The notes under the pieces were generated by a model, which saw only the letters and a program-made list of their open reading frames with translations, was not told the DNA's origin and did not search any database. From Microscillaceae bacterium (GTDB lineage: Bacteria; Bacteroidota; Bacteroidia; Cytophagales; Microscillaceae): a DNA stretch of 34,448 bases. Made by a program: the position numbers and the translations under genes. Below, in pieces: positions 17,284-28,216 of this stretch (position 1 is the first letter of the stretch; each line of letters begins with the position of its first letter). The stretch spans positions 1 to 34,448 of the forward strand of contig JAAUUB010000018.1 of the NCBI GenBank assembly GCA_012031215.1, given 5' to 3'.

Positions 17284-17339
17284 TGATGAATATCATTTTA
17301 TACTTAGGCGACAATTTATATCTTTGATGCGTTATCAAA
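17284..17339 (+). promoter_or_regulatory. Two FNR-type boxes and -7 element in the promoter of the second Crp/Fnr gene
   Basis: Box 1 is TGAT-GAAT-ATCA (17284-17295), eight of ten positions of the FNR consensus TTGAT-N4-ATCAA. Box 2 is TTTGAT-GCGTT-ATCAAA (17323-17339), with perfect six-base arms but a spacer of five. A perfect -7 element TATCTTTG (17319-17326) overlaps box 2, and no -33 TTTG is seen at the right distance. The two centres are ~41.5 bases apart. If transcription starts near 17331, box 1 is centred at about -41.5, the typical place for an FNR/CRP activator. Confidence 0.5.
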
Positions 17340-17373
17340 AAGTTATCTACTAATACCGACAGGCATTACTACC

Positions 17374-18006
17374 ATGAAAACCGCACTGGAAAATCTATTG
17401 AGTACCCAAAGAGAAGAAATTACCCTGGCCCCTCGGGATTTTTTGTATCAGGAAGGCCAAGCCGCCCGGTACATCTACTGCCTTGAAGAAGGAACGGTAT
17501 TTATTTTTAAAAAAAATACCCGGGGACAAAATCTGTGGCTCAATTTCTCCCAACCCGGCCAGATCTTGGGCCTAATTGCGCTCAAAAAAACAAATTATGG
17601 CCATTCGGCCCAGGCCCTTTCCCCAGTGAAAGTCCTACGCCTGGAAGTGGCCAAAATCCGTGATTTGCTACACCAGGACATGCAGTTCCGACTTCAAATT
17701 ATGACGGAGCTTTCCCGCCAGATTAGCCTGAATGAAGACAAAGGCATCAGCCTGCATAACAAAACCCTGCGTCAGCGAATTGCGCGGATGTTTTTAGAAC
17801 TCATTCGCTCGCTCGAGTTGCCAGAATACACCGAAAATCCTACTTTACCCATTTGTTGCCCTTTTCACGAACTGGCCGACTTTTTGGGCGCTTCTCCTCA
17901 AAAAGTAGATAAAACCCTTGAAGATCTTGTGAATGAAGGCATTATCCGCAAAGATGAGGACCGCATCCGGGTGCTGAACCGCCGGGCCATTGAAGCCCTG
18001 GCCTAA
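17374..18006 (+). CDS. Crp/Fnr family transcription regulator without cysteine cluster
   Basis: A 210-residue regulator: beta roll ~15-100 (DFLYQEGQAARYIYCLEEGT, then GQILGLIAL), dimer helix ~105-135, and a C-terminal winged helix ~140-210 (CPFHELADFLGASPQKVDKTL). It has no N-terminal cysteine motif, so it is not an FNR-type iron-sulfur sensor. The residues that bind cAMP in CRP are not evident. In the recognition helix the usual Glu/Arg pair is replaced (Q and K in PQKVDK), so it should read another DNA site than the upstream FNR-like protein. Its promoter has FNR-type boxes, suggesting it is a second tier of an oxygen- or NO-responsive cascade. Ligand unknown. Confidence 0.85.
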   Translation: MKTALENLLSTQREEITLAPRDFLYQEGQAARYIYCLEEGTVFIFKKNTRGQNLWLNFSQPGQILGLIALKKTNYGHSAQALSPVKVLRLEVAKIRDLLHQDMQFRLQIMTELSRQISLNEDKGISLHNKTLRQRIARMFLELIRSLELPEYTENPTLPICCPFHELADFLGASPQKVDKTLEDLVNEGIIRKDEDRIRVLNRRAIEALA

Positions 18007-18157
18007 TCTCTCCATCTCTTTCATTTTTTTGGCTTTCTTTCGCAAAGGAGTTTGTTTGCCAGCAAATTGCGTCCTAATTTTACTTGCCCAAGCCTCATAG
18101 CCCAACCTATTTTGGCGGTCGGCAGGGCTAAATTTTTCCACTCTTTTTCGCGAAAAT

Positions 18158-18568
18158 ATGCGCATCTACGAAAGTCCTTATCTCCTGATTGATTATAACG
18201 AAAGCCAGCAGGCCCTGACCGAATCCTGGCTTTTAGATTTTACAACGCCCGTAGAAGGCGATAATTTTCGCCAGCCGCTCCAGTTGCTCCTGGATGCATT
18301 TGCCCAATATGGGGTCAAAAAATGGCTCACCGATGCCAGCGAGCAGAAAACCCTGGCCTCTGGCGACCAAATCTGGCTCGAACAAGTATTTTATCCTCAA
18401 TTGCTGGCTCAGGGGCTTAGGGCGGCTTGCCTGGTCAATACCAAAAATATCTTGGGTACGGTTCACGCAAAAAACTGGCTTCAGAACCAACAGGATGCCG
18501 ATTTGCTCATCGAGGTCTTTAATAATCGCGACCTGGCGCACGCCTGGATTCAGTCTGTTTCGGTATAA
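18158..18568 (+). CDS. Hypothetical protein, STAS/SpoIIAA-like fold
   Basis: A 136-residue cytoplasmic protein. The opening IYESPYLLIDYNESQQALTE, a central helix, then VKKWLTDASEQ, and a second helix before AACLVNTKNILG follow the strand-helix order of small Bacteroidota STAS/SEC14-like proteins, in which the WLTD-type strand is the most constant part. Sequence similarity is weak, so this is a fold-level guess. It lies 12 bases before the NAD(P)HX repair gene and is almost surely in one operon with it. Function unknown. Confidence 0.7.
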   Translation: MRIYESPYLLIDYNESQQALTESWLLDFTTPVEGDNFRQPLQLLLDAFAQYGVKKWLTDASEQKTLASGDQIWLEQVFYPQLLAQGLRAACLVNTKNILGTVHAKNWLQNQQDADLLIEVFNNRDLAHAWIQSVSV

Positions 18569-18580
18569 GCGAAAAATAGT

Positions 18581-20128
18581 ATGAAAATCTACACGGCTGC
18601 CCAAATCCGAAATTGGGACCTGTTCACTATTGCCCACGCGCCTATTGCTTCCATTGATTTAATGGAAAGGGCAGCCCAGGCATTTCTAAAGGCGCTTGAG
18701 GCCGAAAAAGAACTGGCAGGCCACCCTTGCTTTCTTATTTGTGGGCCAGGCAATAATGGTGGGGATGGACTGGCCGTCGCCCGGCTTTTGCTCGAGAAAG
18801 GGCATCCGGTTGCGGTGTATGTGGTCAATTTGGGGGCAAGCCCCTCCACTGATTTTCGTATCAATTATCAAAGACTTAAAAATCGCTGCGCCATTTTTGA
18901 GATTCGCTCGGCAGAGGACTTCCCGGTTTTGCCCCCTGAATCTATCTTGATTGATGCCTTGCTGGGCACAGGCCTAAGCCGCCCGCTAAAGGGACCCCTG
19001 GCCCGGATTGTGCAGCAGATGAATACAGGCCCGGCTTTTCGGGTGGCTGTCGACATTCCCTCGGGCTTGCTGGCCGATGAAGCTTCCGCAGAAAGAGAAA
19101 TTTTCAAGGCCGACCTGAGCATCACTTTTGAAGTGCCCAAGCTGGCTTTCCTGATGCCCGAAAACGAAACCTTTGTGGGCAAATGGCGGGTCGCTTCTAT
19201 AGGGCTACACCCGGATTTTGCCCAACAAAATCCGGCGAATTATTATTTCTCGAATGAAAAAGCAGTAAAATCATTGCCCCGTCCTCGGGCCGACTTTTCC
19301 CACAAGGGCACTTTTGGCCATGCCCTGCTCATTGCCGGTAGCCAGGGCAAAATGGGGGCCGCGCTTTTGTGTAGCCACGCCGCCCTGGCCAGTGGGGCCG
19401 GATTGGTTACCGCCCATATTCCAAGCTGTGGTTACAATATCCTCCAAACGGCCCTCCCGGAAGTAATGGTGGAAACCAATCCTGGCAAAGCTTGTCTCCA
19501 AGGCGCATTTACAGGAAATCTTCGTGAATATGCCGCCATTGGCGTAGGCTGTGGATTAGGGCAGAGCCCCGAAACCCGTCTTTTTTTGCAATCACTTTTG
19601 ACACAGTGCCAATCCCCCATTGTGGTAGATGCCGACGCAATCAATCTTTTAAAAACGGATGACCTGGATTTGCGCGCGCTTTTGCCTCCTGGCAGTATTC
19701 TCACTCCGCACATCCGGGAATTTGCCCGCCTGAGCCGACCAGCAGCCCATAGTTGGGAAAGACTGGAAATTTTGCAAAATTTCGCCCAGGTGTATGAGGT
19801 ATATGTTATACTAAAAGGACGGTATTCGGCCCTGGCTACCCCGGAAGGAGAAGTGTTTTTTAATGAAACTGGTAATTCTGGCATGGCTACGGCCGGCAGT
19901 GGTGATGTGCTTACGGGCTTGCTCACTGGTTTGCTGGCCCAGGGCTATTCTCCGCGTGAAGCGGCACTGCTGGGAATGTACCTGCACGGCAAGGCCGGCG
20001 ACCTGGCCCTTCACGCCCCGCCACCCTTTCAAAAAAGCGAAGAAACCCTCCTGGCCCGCGACCTGATTGCCCATTTTGGGGCAGCATTCCTGTTTTTGAA
20101 ACAATCATCCGTGAACAGTGAACCGTGA
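18581..20128 (+). CDS. nnr: Bifunctional NAD(P)H-hydrate epimerase / ADP-dependent dehydratase
   Basis: The enzyme repairs hydrated NAD(P)H: the N-terminal domain interconverts the R and S epimers, the C-terminal domain dehydrates the S form with ADP. It is 515 residues, usual for the fusion. The epimerase half (1-215) shows LMERAA, GPGNNGGDGLAVARLL, LIDALLGTG and VDIPSGLLAD. The dehydratase half (~230-505) shows HKGTFGHALLIAGSQGKMG, VVDADAINLL, LTPHIREFARL and GNSGMATAGSGDVLTGLLTG, with the ribokinase-type catalytic Asp in the last motif. The usual TPHPGEF is TPHIREF here. The last residues (SVNSEP) are written by the tandem repeat at 20109-20134, so the native C-terminus was probably changed by repeat insertion. 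Confidence 0.93.
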   Translation: MKIYTAAQIRNWDLFTIAHAPIASIDLMERAAQAFLKALEAEKELAGHPCFLICGPGNNGGDGLAVARLLLEKGHPVAVYVVNLGASPSTDFRINYQRLKNRCAIFEIRSAEDFPVLPPESILIDALLGTGLSRPLKGPLARIVQQMNTGPAFRVAVDIPSGLLADEASAEREIFKADLSITFEVPKLAFLMPENETFVGKWRVASIGLHPDFAQQNPANYYFSNEKAVKSLPRPRADFSHKGTFGHALLIAGSQGKMGAALLCSHAALASGAGLVTAHIPSCGYNILQTALPEVMVETNPGKACLQGAFTGNLREYAAIGVGCGLGQSPETRLFLQSLLTQCQSPIVVDADAINLLKTDDLDLRALLPPGSILTPHIREFARLSRPAAHSWERLEILQNFAQVYEVYVILKGRYSALATPEGEVFFNETGNSGMATAGSGDVLTGLLTGLLAQGYSPREAALLGMYLHGKAGDLALHAPPPFQKSEETLLARDLIAHFGAAFLFLKQSSVNSEP

Positions 20129-20165
20129 ACAGTGTGTTCATTGCTACATTGTTCATTGCCTCATT
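20109..20165. repeat. Short tandem repeats across and after the nnr stop codon
   Basis: CCGTGAACAGTG occurs at 20109-20120 and again at 20123-20134, separated by AA: a 14-base unit nearly twice. It is followed by a run of period 7-8: CATTGCTA, CATTGTT, CATTGCCT, CATT (20139-20165). The nnr stop codon (20126-20128) lies inside the second copy. Similar GTTCACTGTTCAC-type repeats are scattered in genomes of several phyla. The rest of the gap to 20363 shows nothing else I can name. Confidence 0.7.
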
Positions 20166-20363
20166 TTCCGCAAAAGGATTCCCAAAATAAGACAGACTGC
20201 AAAACAAGGACTACTTAAGTCATTGAAAATGAATAGCTTGTGCTAATGGCGAGCGTTTTGTAATGTAAGAATTTGTGAAAATTTGTGTACTTTTTTCAGA
20301 AAGTGCCCAAATCTTACACATCAAATCTATTGCTAGGTTATCACGCTAAATTCATTTTAGATA

Positions 20364-23300
20364 ATGGCTCTATTTTCTACCCTTCTCACACATTTTCGTT
20401 TTGCATTATTGATTTTTGGGCTGCTGCTGGAAATACAAAGCAGTCTCCTGGCCCAAAGCCCAGTCAGTTTTTTCAAAAGCCAGGTTACTGGCACAAGCCT
20501 TAGCAAACCCAGTTCCCTCCAATTTGGTCCGGATGGACGCTTGTATGTTTCGCAGGTGAATGGCCTCATCCGGGCTTTTACGCTGGCACGAACCGGGCCG
20601 GGGCAATATGCCGTCACGGCTACCGAAACCATTGATTTAGTGCAAAAAATTCCCAACTACAATGACGACGGCACTTTTAACCCCAATGTAAAAACCCGCC
20701 AGGTCTTGGGAATACTTGTAAAGGGTACACCCACGGCCCCGGTTTTATATGTCAGCTCAAACGACCCCCGCACCGGAGGAGGCAATGGCGACCTTAACCT
20801 GGATACCAATTCGGGTATCATCTCCAAGCTTTTTAAAAATGCCAATGGCAACTGGGAAAAATAGACCTGATTCGGGGTCTTCCCAAATCAGAACATAACC
20901 ACGCCACCAACGGCCTGCAATTGGACGAAACGAGCAACACGCTTTACATTGCTCAGGGCGGCCATGCCAACAAAGGGGCCCTTCGCACGAGCTGGCCTGG
21001 CTGCCCGAATTTGCCTACTCGGCGGCCATTCTCGAGGCTGATTTAGACTATATTGAGGCCCTTCCTACCCAGGGCACGGGCAATAATCAATACAAATATG
21101 ACCTGCCCACCCTGACGGGAACCGGTCCTTTTGGAGGGGATGATGGCAACAACCAGGCGATCTGGTGCCCGGCGGCCCGGTGCAGGTCTATGCCCCTGGT
21201 TTTCGTAATGCCTATGACCTGGTGCTGAGTGAAGCGGGTAAACTTTATACCTGGGACAATTCTTCCAATGCTAACTGGGGGGTGCCTCCCATAGGTCGCC
21301 TGGCCGACAGCCTGGCCACGAATATCTCAGAAATTGATTTTGATAACAATGTGGACAATGTGCAGGCCACCCACTACAAAATCAATGACAACCTCACGTA
21401 TTTTGACCCTTTTCACTACATCTCGCACCGGGGCTATTATGCGGGCAATTCCAACCCTACCCGGGCCAATCCGGCCATTAACCGATTTAACGGCCTTTCT
21501 CCGGTGCCCGAGGGCTTTGACTTTGGCTTTTGGCACGGAACCAATACCAAAGATGGCCTGGAAAACCGCTTTTTCCATTCTGGTCGGGCGGGCCTGCCCA
21601 AACAAAACCAAAGCCTTTTTGGGGTGATGGGCTCTACCAATGGCATTTGTGAATACCGCGCGTCCAATTTTAACCAGTCCATGAAAGGAAATATCCTGGG
21701 GGCTTCTTTCAACGGCATTTTGTATCGGGTGGTGCTCAATGCCCAAGGAACTGACATTGACCACAGTTTTCCACATAATGGCTCCGGCATCAACGGCGTG
21801 ATTCACCTGGCCGAAGGCTTTGGCAATTGGAATATTCTCGATGTAACGGCCCAGCCAGATGAGGCCATTTTTCCGGGAACCATCTGGATAGCCGAATACT
21901 CCAGCAATAAAATCACGGTGTTGGAGCCCGATGACTTTAGTGAATGCGCCCAGAATAACCCGGCGATGGCACCTGGCCTGGATTTCGACAATGATGGCTT
22001 TAGCAACCAGGACGAAATAGACAATGGCACCGACCCCTGCTCCGCGGCCAGCAGCCCCGAAGACTGGGACGGCGACCTGATATCGGATTTAAACGATAGC
22101 GATGACGATAACGATGGCCTGGCCGATGTAGTGGACGCTTTTGCCCTGGACCCGGCCAATGGTACGGATACTTTTCTACCCATTCGCTACGAATGGGAGG
22201 CCAGTGGCAGCGAACTGGCCGGCTATATCCTCAATTCCGGTTTTTCGGGACTGATGGTGAATGGAAGCAGCAATTACAAAAATCTGTATGACATTGACGA
22301 ACTAACGGTCATTGGGACAGGGGGGCTCTTCACGATTGACAACAGCACCAATGGCTCCGCCCTGGGCTTGGCCAATAACCAGGCCTATGGCTTTCAGTTC
22401 GGCTTAAATGTAGGGGCATTCCCGGGCGATTATCGCTTTCATACGGTAGTGGCCCAGCCTTTTGCCGGCGAAGACCCGGCCCTGCTCAGCGACCAAAATA
22501 TGGGAATTCATCTGGGCAAGGGCAACCAAAGCAATTATCTGAAAATGGTGGTGGATGCCAACAATGGTGCGGGCGGTATTCGCATCTTGTGGGAAGAAAA
22601 TGATATAGTACAACACAATGAATTGTATCCGGTGAATATTTTGGGTACACAGGAAGTCCATCTATACCTGAGTGTAAACCGACAAACCTTAGAAATCCAG
22701 CCTGCTTATTCCCTGGAGAATGGGCCCATGATGCCTTTGGGAGCCCCGCTGACGGTGCCCACCGATTGGCTGGAAGGCGTGGTGGCTACGGGCATCCTGG
22801 CCTCTGCCGAAACCGGAAGCCCAATGGGGGCTACCTGGGGATTTTTCCGGGTCTTGCCCGTACCCTCTACCGCACAGGCCCACATTCGCATTCAAACCGG
22901 CGATGACCTGAACACCGACACCCGTACCGCTCGGTCATTTATCATTGAAAATACGGCCCCAGACGGTCAATACATTAGCCAGGTAGTTCTGGATTTAAGC
23001 ACGGCTTTGCTGCCCGATTTGGTCTTTGACCCCGCCAATGCCATTGCAGACCAAAACCCGGCCTTGCCTTTTACCGCACAGGAGGGCGAAGCCGCAACGG
23101 GATTGGCCCAGGTTAGCTTTGCCCAGTCGCCCTCGGGCGATGTCAGCAATGGCTATCGCCAATTAATCCTGGATTTTACAGATTTTGCGCCGGGCGAGCG
23201 CCTGGAATTTTCCATTGACACAGACCCGCTTTCCCTGAAAGGAAGCAGTCCTGAAAACCCAATTGGCCAAATGGCGGGTCTGGAACTTATTGGTACACAG

Positions 23301-26300
23301 GCCATTGTGAAGTTTAACGATGGCGCTGGCTTCCTTGCCCCTTTGTACCGTGTCCCAGCCGAAGAAGCCCAAATCCAAAATATTTTGAAGCAAGAGGCCC
23401 CCGCAGCCCTGCAACTTAGGGCCCTGGATGAAGTACAAACGCCAGTTGCCACCACTCACCCGGTGCAAACCATTCGCCTGGAAGGCCGCCCGGGGGCGGA
23501 AGTACAACTGCTGGTTTTGGAAAGCGGACTTTTTGTTCAAGGTGTGCCTAACAATGGGTTTGAGGTACAGCCTTTTGAGACCAATCGGGTGCTGCAAATA
23601 GTCAGTGAGCAAAGTCTGGTGCTTTCCGTAAATGGCACTGCCGAGGTCGATATTCAGTTGACGCGTACGGAATTGCCCGAGGGTGAAACAGGCTTTCACC
23701 AGGTGGTAGCCGTAGAAAAAGAAACGGACGGGCGCACCGGTGCCTTTTCCAATGTCTTGCAATTTCATTTGTTGCCCGCCCCCCCCACTGCCAGCTTTCG
23801 GATAAACTCCGGGGGGCTGGCTTATACCACTACGGAAGGGGCCGCATTTGAAGCCGATAATTATTTTGGCACGCCCTCCAGTGTTTATAACCCGGCTACG
23901 GGACTCAGCATTGCGGGCACCGAGGAAGATGTGCTTTATAACAGTGAGCGATACGGGCACAATTTTGCCTATAATTTTCCGGTGGACAATGGCAATTATC
24001 AGGTCGTCCTGCACTTTGCCGAAGTCTATTTTGGGGTTGCCGGGCGCGGTGGCACCAATACCGGGCTGGGCAGCCGGGTATTTAATGTGAGCCTGGAAGG
24101 TCAAACGGTGTTGAGCAATTTTGACATTTTTGCCGAGGCCGGGGGCGCTGCCATTGCCCTGCGCAAAAGCTTTTATGTGAATGTAAATGATGGCAACCTG
24201 AATGTTCAGTTTAACCGCATCACCGACAATGCCAAAGTCAGCGCCATCGAAATCATTCCGGCCGGAACCAATACACCACCAATACTGGAAAACCCCCTAG
24301 CCGACCGTACGTATCCCTACGACCCCAATCTCGAGAATCCATTCAGTTTTGTTGTACCATCCAATACATTTTCCGACTTACAGGACCCAAGCCTAGCCTA
24401 TATCGCCACACAGGCCAATGGCCAGCCCCTGCCCAGTTGGTTAAGCTTTGACCCGGCCACGGCCACCTTTTCCGGCTTTGCTTCTCAGTATCAGGTAAAT
24501 CCCAATTTTGTGGATATTCAGGTAAATGCGCTCGATAGCCAGGGATTGAGTGCCAGCGATGTGTTTCGTATCACTTTTCTGGATCCTTACGATTATTACG
24601 CAGTTCGGCTCAATGCAGGCAAAACCACCGGCCCCAATGTAGTGGCCCAGAATGGGTATGTGTTTGCCAATGATGCTTATGTAACGGGAGGAACCATCTT
24701 CCATACCCCTGATTTGCAAATTGCTCACACCGAGGATGATGTGCTATACCAATCCGAACGCTTTGGCAATATGACCTACAATGTTCCGGTAGAGAACGGA
24801 GCGTATCGGGTTATTCTCCATTTTTCGGAAAATTATTTTGGGCTAAGTGCCGCCGGAGGTATTGGCAGCCGGGTGTTCCACGTGGACCTGGAAGGCCAGC
24901 GAAGGCTGAGCAATTATGACATCTTTGCCCGGGCCGGAGGCAGTGCCCGGGCCATTCGGGAAGCGCTGTTCGTGAATGTGAGCGACGGTTTGCTGAGCAT
25001 TCAGTTTAGCAATGTGAACAACAATGCCCAAATAGCGGCCATTGAAATTTTGCCCTTTGTCCCTACGCTCGAGGAAAGCCCTTTTTCTGCCCCTGCTTTA
25101 ATTGGTGCCAACCAAAGACCCGTTTTAAAACTTAATATCCCGGATACGGGTGCGCAAAGCATTTCTGCCCTACAATTCTCTACCGAAGGTACTAGCCAAA
25201 CCAGTGATATTGTGAGGGCACGCCTGCTTTTTTCCGGTGGTCAAAACAGCCTCCATCAGGCGGTTGAGCTGGCTGCGCTGGAACAACCCAATGGAGCCTT
25301 TACCCTGCAGGGCTTAGCCAGGCCCTGGCCCAAGGAGATAACTTTTTCTGGCTGGTGTACGACCTGTTTCCACAGGCCAGTCCGGGCGGGCAGGTGGATG
25401 CCCATGTGCTGGGAGCTACCAGCAGCAGTGGCACACTCAGCCCCGAATCTTTTCACGTTGGCCAAAGAGGGCGACCACTGGCGCAGCCCGAAGCAGCCCC
25501 GGGCCAGTTGCTGAGCCTCGATGGCAATAATGATTACCTGATTGTGCCGGAGGAAACCCGCTTTGATTTCACCAACCAGCTCACCGTAGAAGCCTGGATA
25601 AAAGTTTCGGTTTTTGACCGTCAATGGCAATCCATTATCACCAAAGGAAATGATGGCTGGCGTTTGCGCCGAAACAACAATACCAACAAAATCAATTTTG
25701 GACTGACAAGTAGCACTGGCAGCAACCACCAGGTCATCAGCCAAAGCGATTTGAATGATGGCGAATGGCATCACGTGGCCGGGGTCTATACCGGAAGTAA
25801 ATTGCAACTGTATGTAGATGGGGTGAAAGAAGGGGAAATCAATCTCAGCATTACCTTGCGCAATAATGACCACGCTGTGATGATTGGAGGCAATGCCCAA
25901 AACACCAGCCGTAATTTTGAAGGGCAAATGGACGAGGTGCGCATCTGGAACCAGGCCCGCAGCGAGGCCCAAATCCGGGAAAGTATGCACCTGATTGCCT
26001 CTGGCCACGAAACGGGGCTGGTAAGCTACTGGCAGCTCCGCCAAACCGAAGGAAATATGGCTTATGACTGGGTTCATGACTTACACGCAAGCTTTAGCCC
26101 CGGCATGAGCAGTGCCAACTGGGCAATCGCTACCGAACCTGTGGGTGGCGGACAATCCCTTAGCCGCCTGGCTTCCAGCCTTAGCACCGTAGATTTTGAC
26201 GGAGTGGGCCTGCAAATCCAAACCGGCGAAATCGCCCCCGACGGAATACTGGTAGTAAGCCGCCTGGAAAATATTAGCCCGGCCCTGGTGGACCCCGCCC

Positions 26301-27139
26301 CGGCGAACACTAAATTTTCCGATTATTTTATCATCCATAATTTTGGCAATACCACTGGTCTAAGCCCTATGCGCCTGCGGTTTTACCTCCCGGCGCAGTT
26401 TTTGCTCAATGCGGAGCCAAGCACTTATCAACTCCACAAACGCGCTTCTAATGCCGATGATGAAGCCTGGACAAGTTTTCCGGCCAGTGTAGTGAATCAA
26501 ACCGAAAACTATGTGGAATTTACGGGCATTACCGGATTCAGCCAGGTGCTCATCAGCAGCAGTGGTGCCACGCTGCCCGTAAGGCTGCTTTCTTTTGAAG
26601 GCCAAAGGGTGAATGCAAGCGAAGTACAGTTGCACTGGAGTACGGCTTCGGAGGAAAACAATTTGGGCTTTGAGATTGAAAAAAGCCTGGATGCCCAGGC
26701 CTTTTATCCCATTGGATTTGTGGAAGGAGCGGGCAATAGTATGCGCCTGCTGCAATATACCTACCGCGATTTTTCGGCTTCCGAAGCGGCCTACTACCGC
26801 CTTAAGCAAAAAGATACAGATGGTACACACACTTACAGCCCGGTAGTGTTTGTGGCAGCCAGTCTGGAAGACTTCGTGCGGGCTATTCCTAACCCCGTTC
26901 AGACAAATCATCTGGATAGCTGGCACTTGCAGGCAGGGGCCTTTTGGGAAAATCAAGATTTTATCCAGGCCCAGCTTATCGAGGCGGAGGGGCAAATAAT
27001 CGCCCAATGCCAAGGCAATATCCTCCAGGTAGAAAGTCAGACCCGTCAACAATTGCGACAATTATCGCCGGGTCTCTACCTCTTGAGATTGCAAAGCTCC
27101 GAGGGTCGGGTGTTAGTTGTAAAACTGGTGCGTGAATAA
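20364..27139 (+). CDS. Very large type IX secreted multidomain protein, four apparent frameshifts
   Basis: One gene of about 2,260 codons. It joins across a lost A at 20857-20861, a lost base in GGGGCCC at 20975-20981, one near 21158-21164, and a lost C at 25318-25319. Order: signal peptide (ends SSLLAQS); beta-propeller like sorbosone/PQQ sugar dehydrogenases (SSLQFGPDGRLYVSQVNGL, SEHNHATNGLQLDE, APGFRNAYDLV) to ~21940; calcium-binding thrombospondin-3-like repeats (DFDNDGFSNQDEIDNGTDP, DSDDDNDGLADVVDAF) at ~21980-22150; long beta-rich region; malectin domain 1 (~23795-24270); cadherin/He-PIG-like domain (~24275-24590); malectin domain 2 (~24597-25065); LamG (~25505-26000); beta domains; C-terminal sorting domain (~26882-27136, starting AIPNPVQ, with LSPGLYLLRLQS). 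Expected on the cell surface or secreted, binding or processing polysaccharide. No second gene is linked to it. Confidence 0.85.
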
Positions 27140-27158
27140 AACAAGCCCCCTGGGTAAA

Positions 27159-28136
27159 CTAGGCATTGGTGAGCCGCATGGAAGCTTCGGGATAGCGGGT
27201 GCCGGCCACCATTGCTACAAGAGTATCCAGGTGCTGGATTTCATCTGCGTGCAGTTGCACTTCCAGGGCCTGAAGATTCTCGCTTAGATAGGCCGGGCGC
27301 TTTGTACCGGGAATAGGGACAATGTCTTGGCCTTTGGCCAGCACCCAGGCCAGGGCCAGTTGCGCGGCCGTGCATTGCTTGTCCTGGGCCAATTGCTTGA
27401 CCTCCTGAACCATTTCCAGGTTTTTGGCAAAGTTTTCTCCCTGAAACCGAGGCGATTGGCGGCGATAATCGTCTTCGCCCAGGTCCTCAAAGCGGGTGAT
27501 TTGCCCGGTCAGAAAACCCCGGCCCAGGGGACTATAAGCCACTAGACTGGCCTTCAACTCCCGCAAGGTGGGCATGAGGGCCGTTTCAATGTCGGTGCTC
27601 CAGAGTGAATACTCACTTTGCACGGCCACAATGGGATGAACCGCCTGGGCACGGCGCAGTGTTTCTCCCGAAGCTTCCGAAAGGCCTAGATAGCGCACTT
27701 TGCCTTCTTTGACCAAATCGGCCATTGCCCCCACCGTTTCTTCAATGGGAGTGTTAAAATCAAGCCGGTGCTGGTAGTAGAGGTCAATCACCTCTGTACG
27801 CAAGCGGCGCAAACTGGCTTCGCAAGCAGCCCGCACGTATTCGGGCCGCCCATTGATGCCTAAAAACTCCTGGCCCTGGCGCACAATCCCAAATTTGGTG
27901 GCCAGCACCACCTCTGCGCGGTGCGATGAAAGCACTTTGCTGAGCAGTTCTTCGTTGTGGCCCGCGCCATACATATCTGCCGTATCCCAAAAATTTACGC
28001 CTTTCTCGAGGGCCAGGTGCAAAGTTGCGAGAGAATCGGCTTCATCAGCCTGGCCATAAAATTCGGACATGCCCATCGTACCCAAGCCCAATCGGGACAC
28101 TTTCAAATCGCTTTGACCTAGTTGTACATATTGCAT
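27159..28136 (-). CDS. Aldo/keto reductase
   Basis: A 325-residue NADPH-dependent (beta/alpha)8-barrel reductase of the AKR family, acting on aldehydes or ketones in the cytoplasm. The catalytic tetrad is D51, Y56, K81 and H123 ([21 protein letters not shown]). The segment [13 protein letters not shown] binds the cofactor phosphate. The [13 protein letters not shown] opening resembles the AKR13-type subgroup. It faces the end of the large secreted protein with a gap of 19 bases and has no operon partner. Substrate unknown. Confidence 0.9.
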   Translation of the reverse strand: MQYVQLGQSDLKVSRLGLGTMGMSEFYGQADEADSLATLHLALEKGVNFWDTADMYGAGHNEELLSKVLSSHRAEVVLATKFGIVRQGQEFLGINGRPEYVRAACEASLRRLRTEVIDLYYQHRLDFNTPIEETVGAMADLVKEGKVRYLGLSEASGETLRRAQAVHPIVAVQSEYSLWSTDIETALMPTLRELKASLVAYSPLGRGFLTGQITRFEDLGEDDYRRQSPRFQGENFAKNLEMVQEVKQLAQDKQCTAAQLALAWVLAKGQDIVPIPGTKRPAYLSENLQALEVQLHADEIQHLDTLVAMVAGTRYPEASMRLTNA

Positions 28137-28216
28137 TGCATGATGGATTTATAGAATGAAATAATTAGAAGCCAAAATACGCATTATTTCAGCAAAAGTG
28201 CCGGGCATTCTCTTTT

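Noticed and set aside
20109-20165. CRISPR array
   Set aside because: Repeat units are 7-14 bases, have no unique spacers of regular length, and no cas gene is nearby.
23163-24104. 313-residue minus-strand frame
   Set aside because: Antisense to the malectin region of the secreted protein, which has clear domain motifs; no motif on the minus strand.
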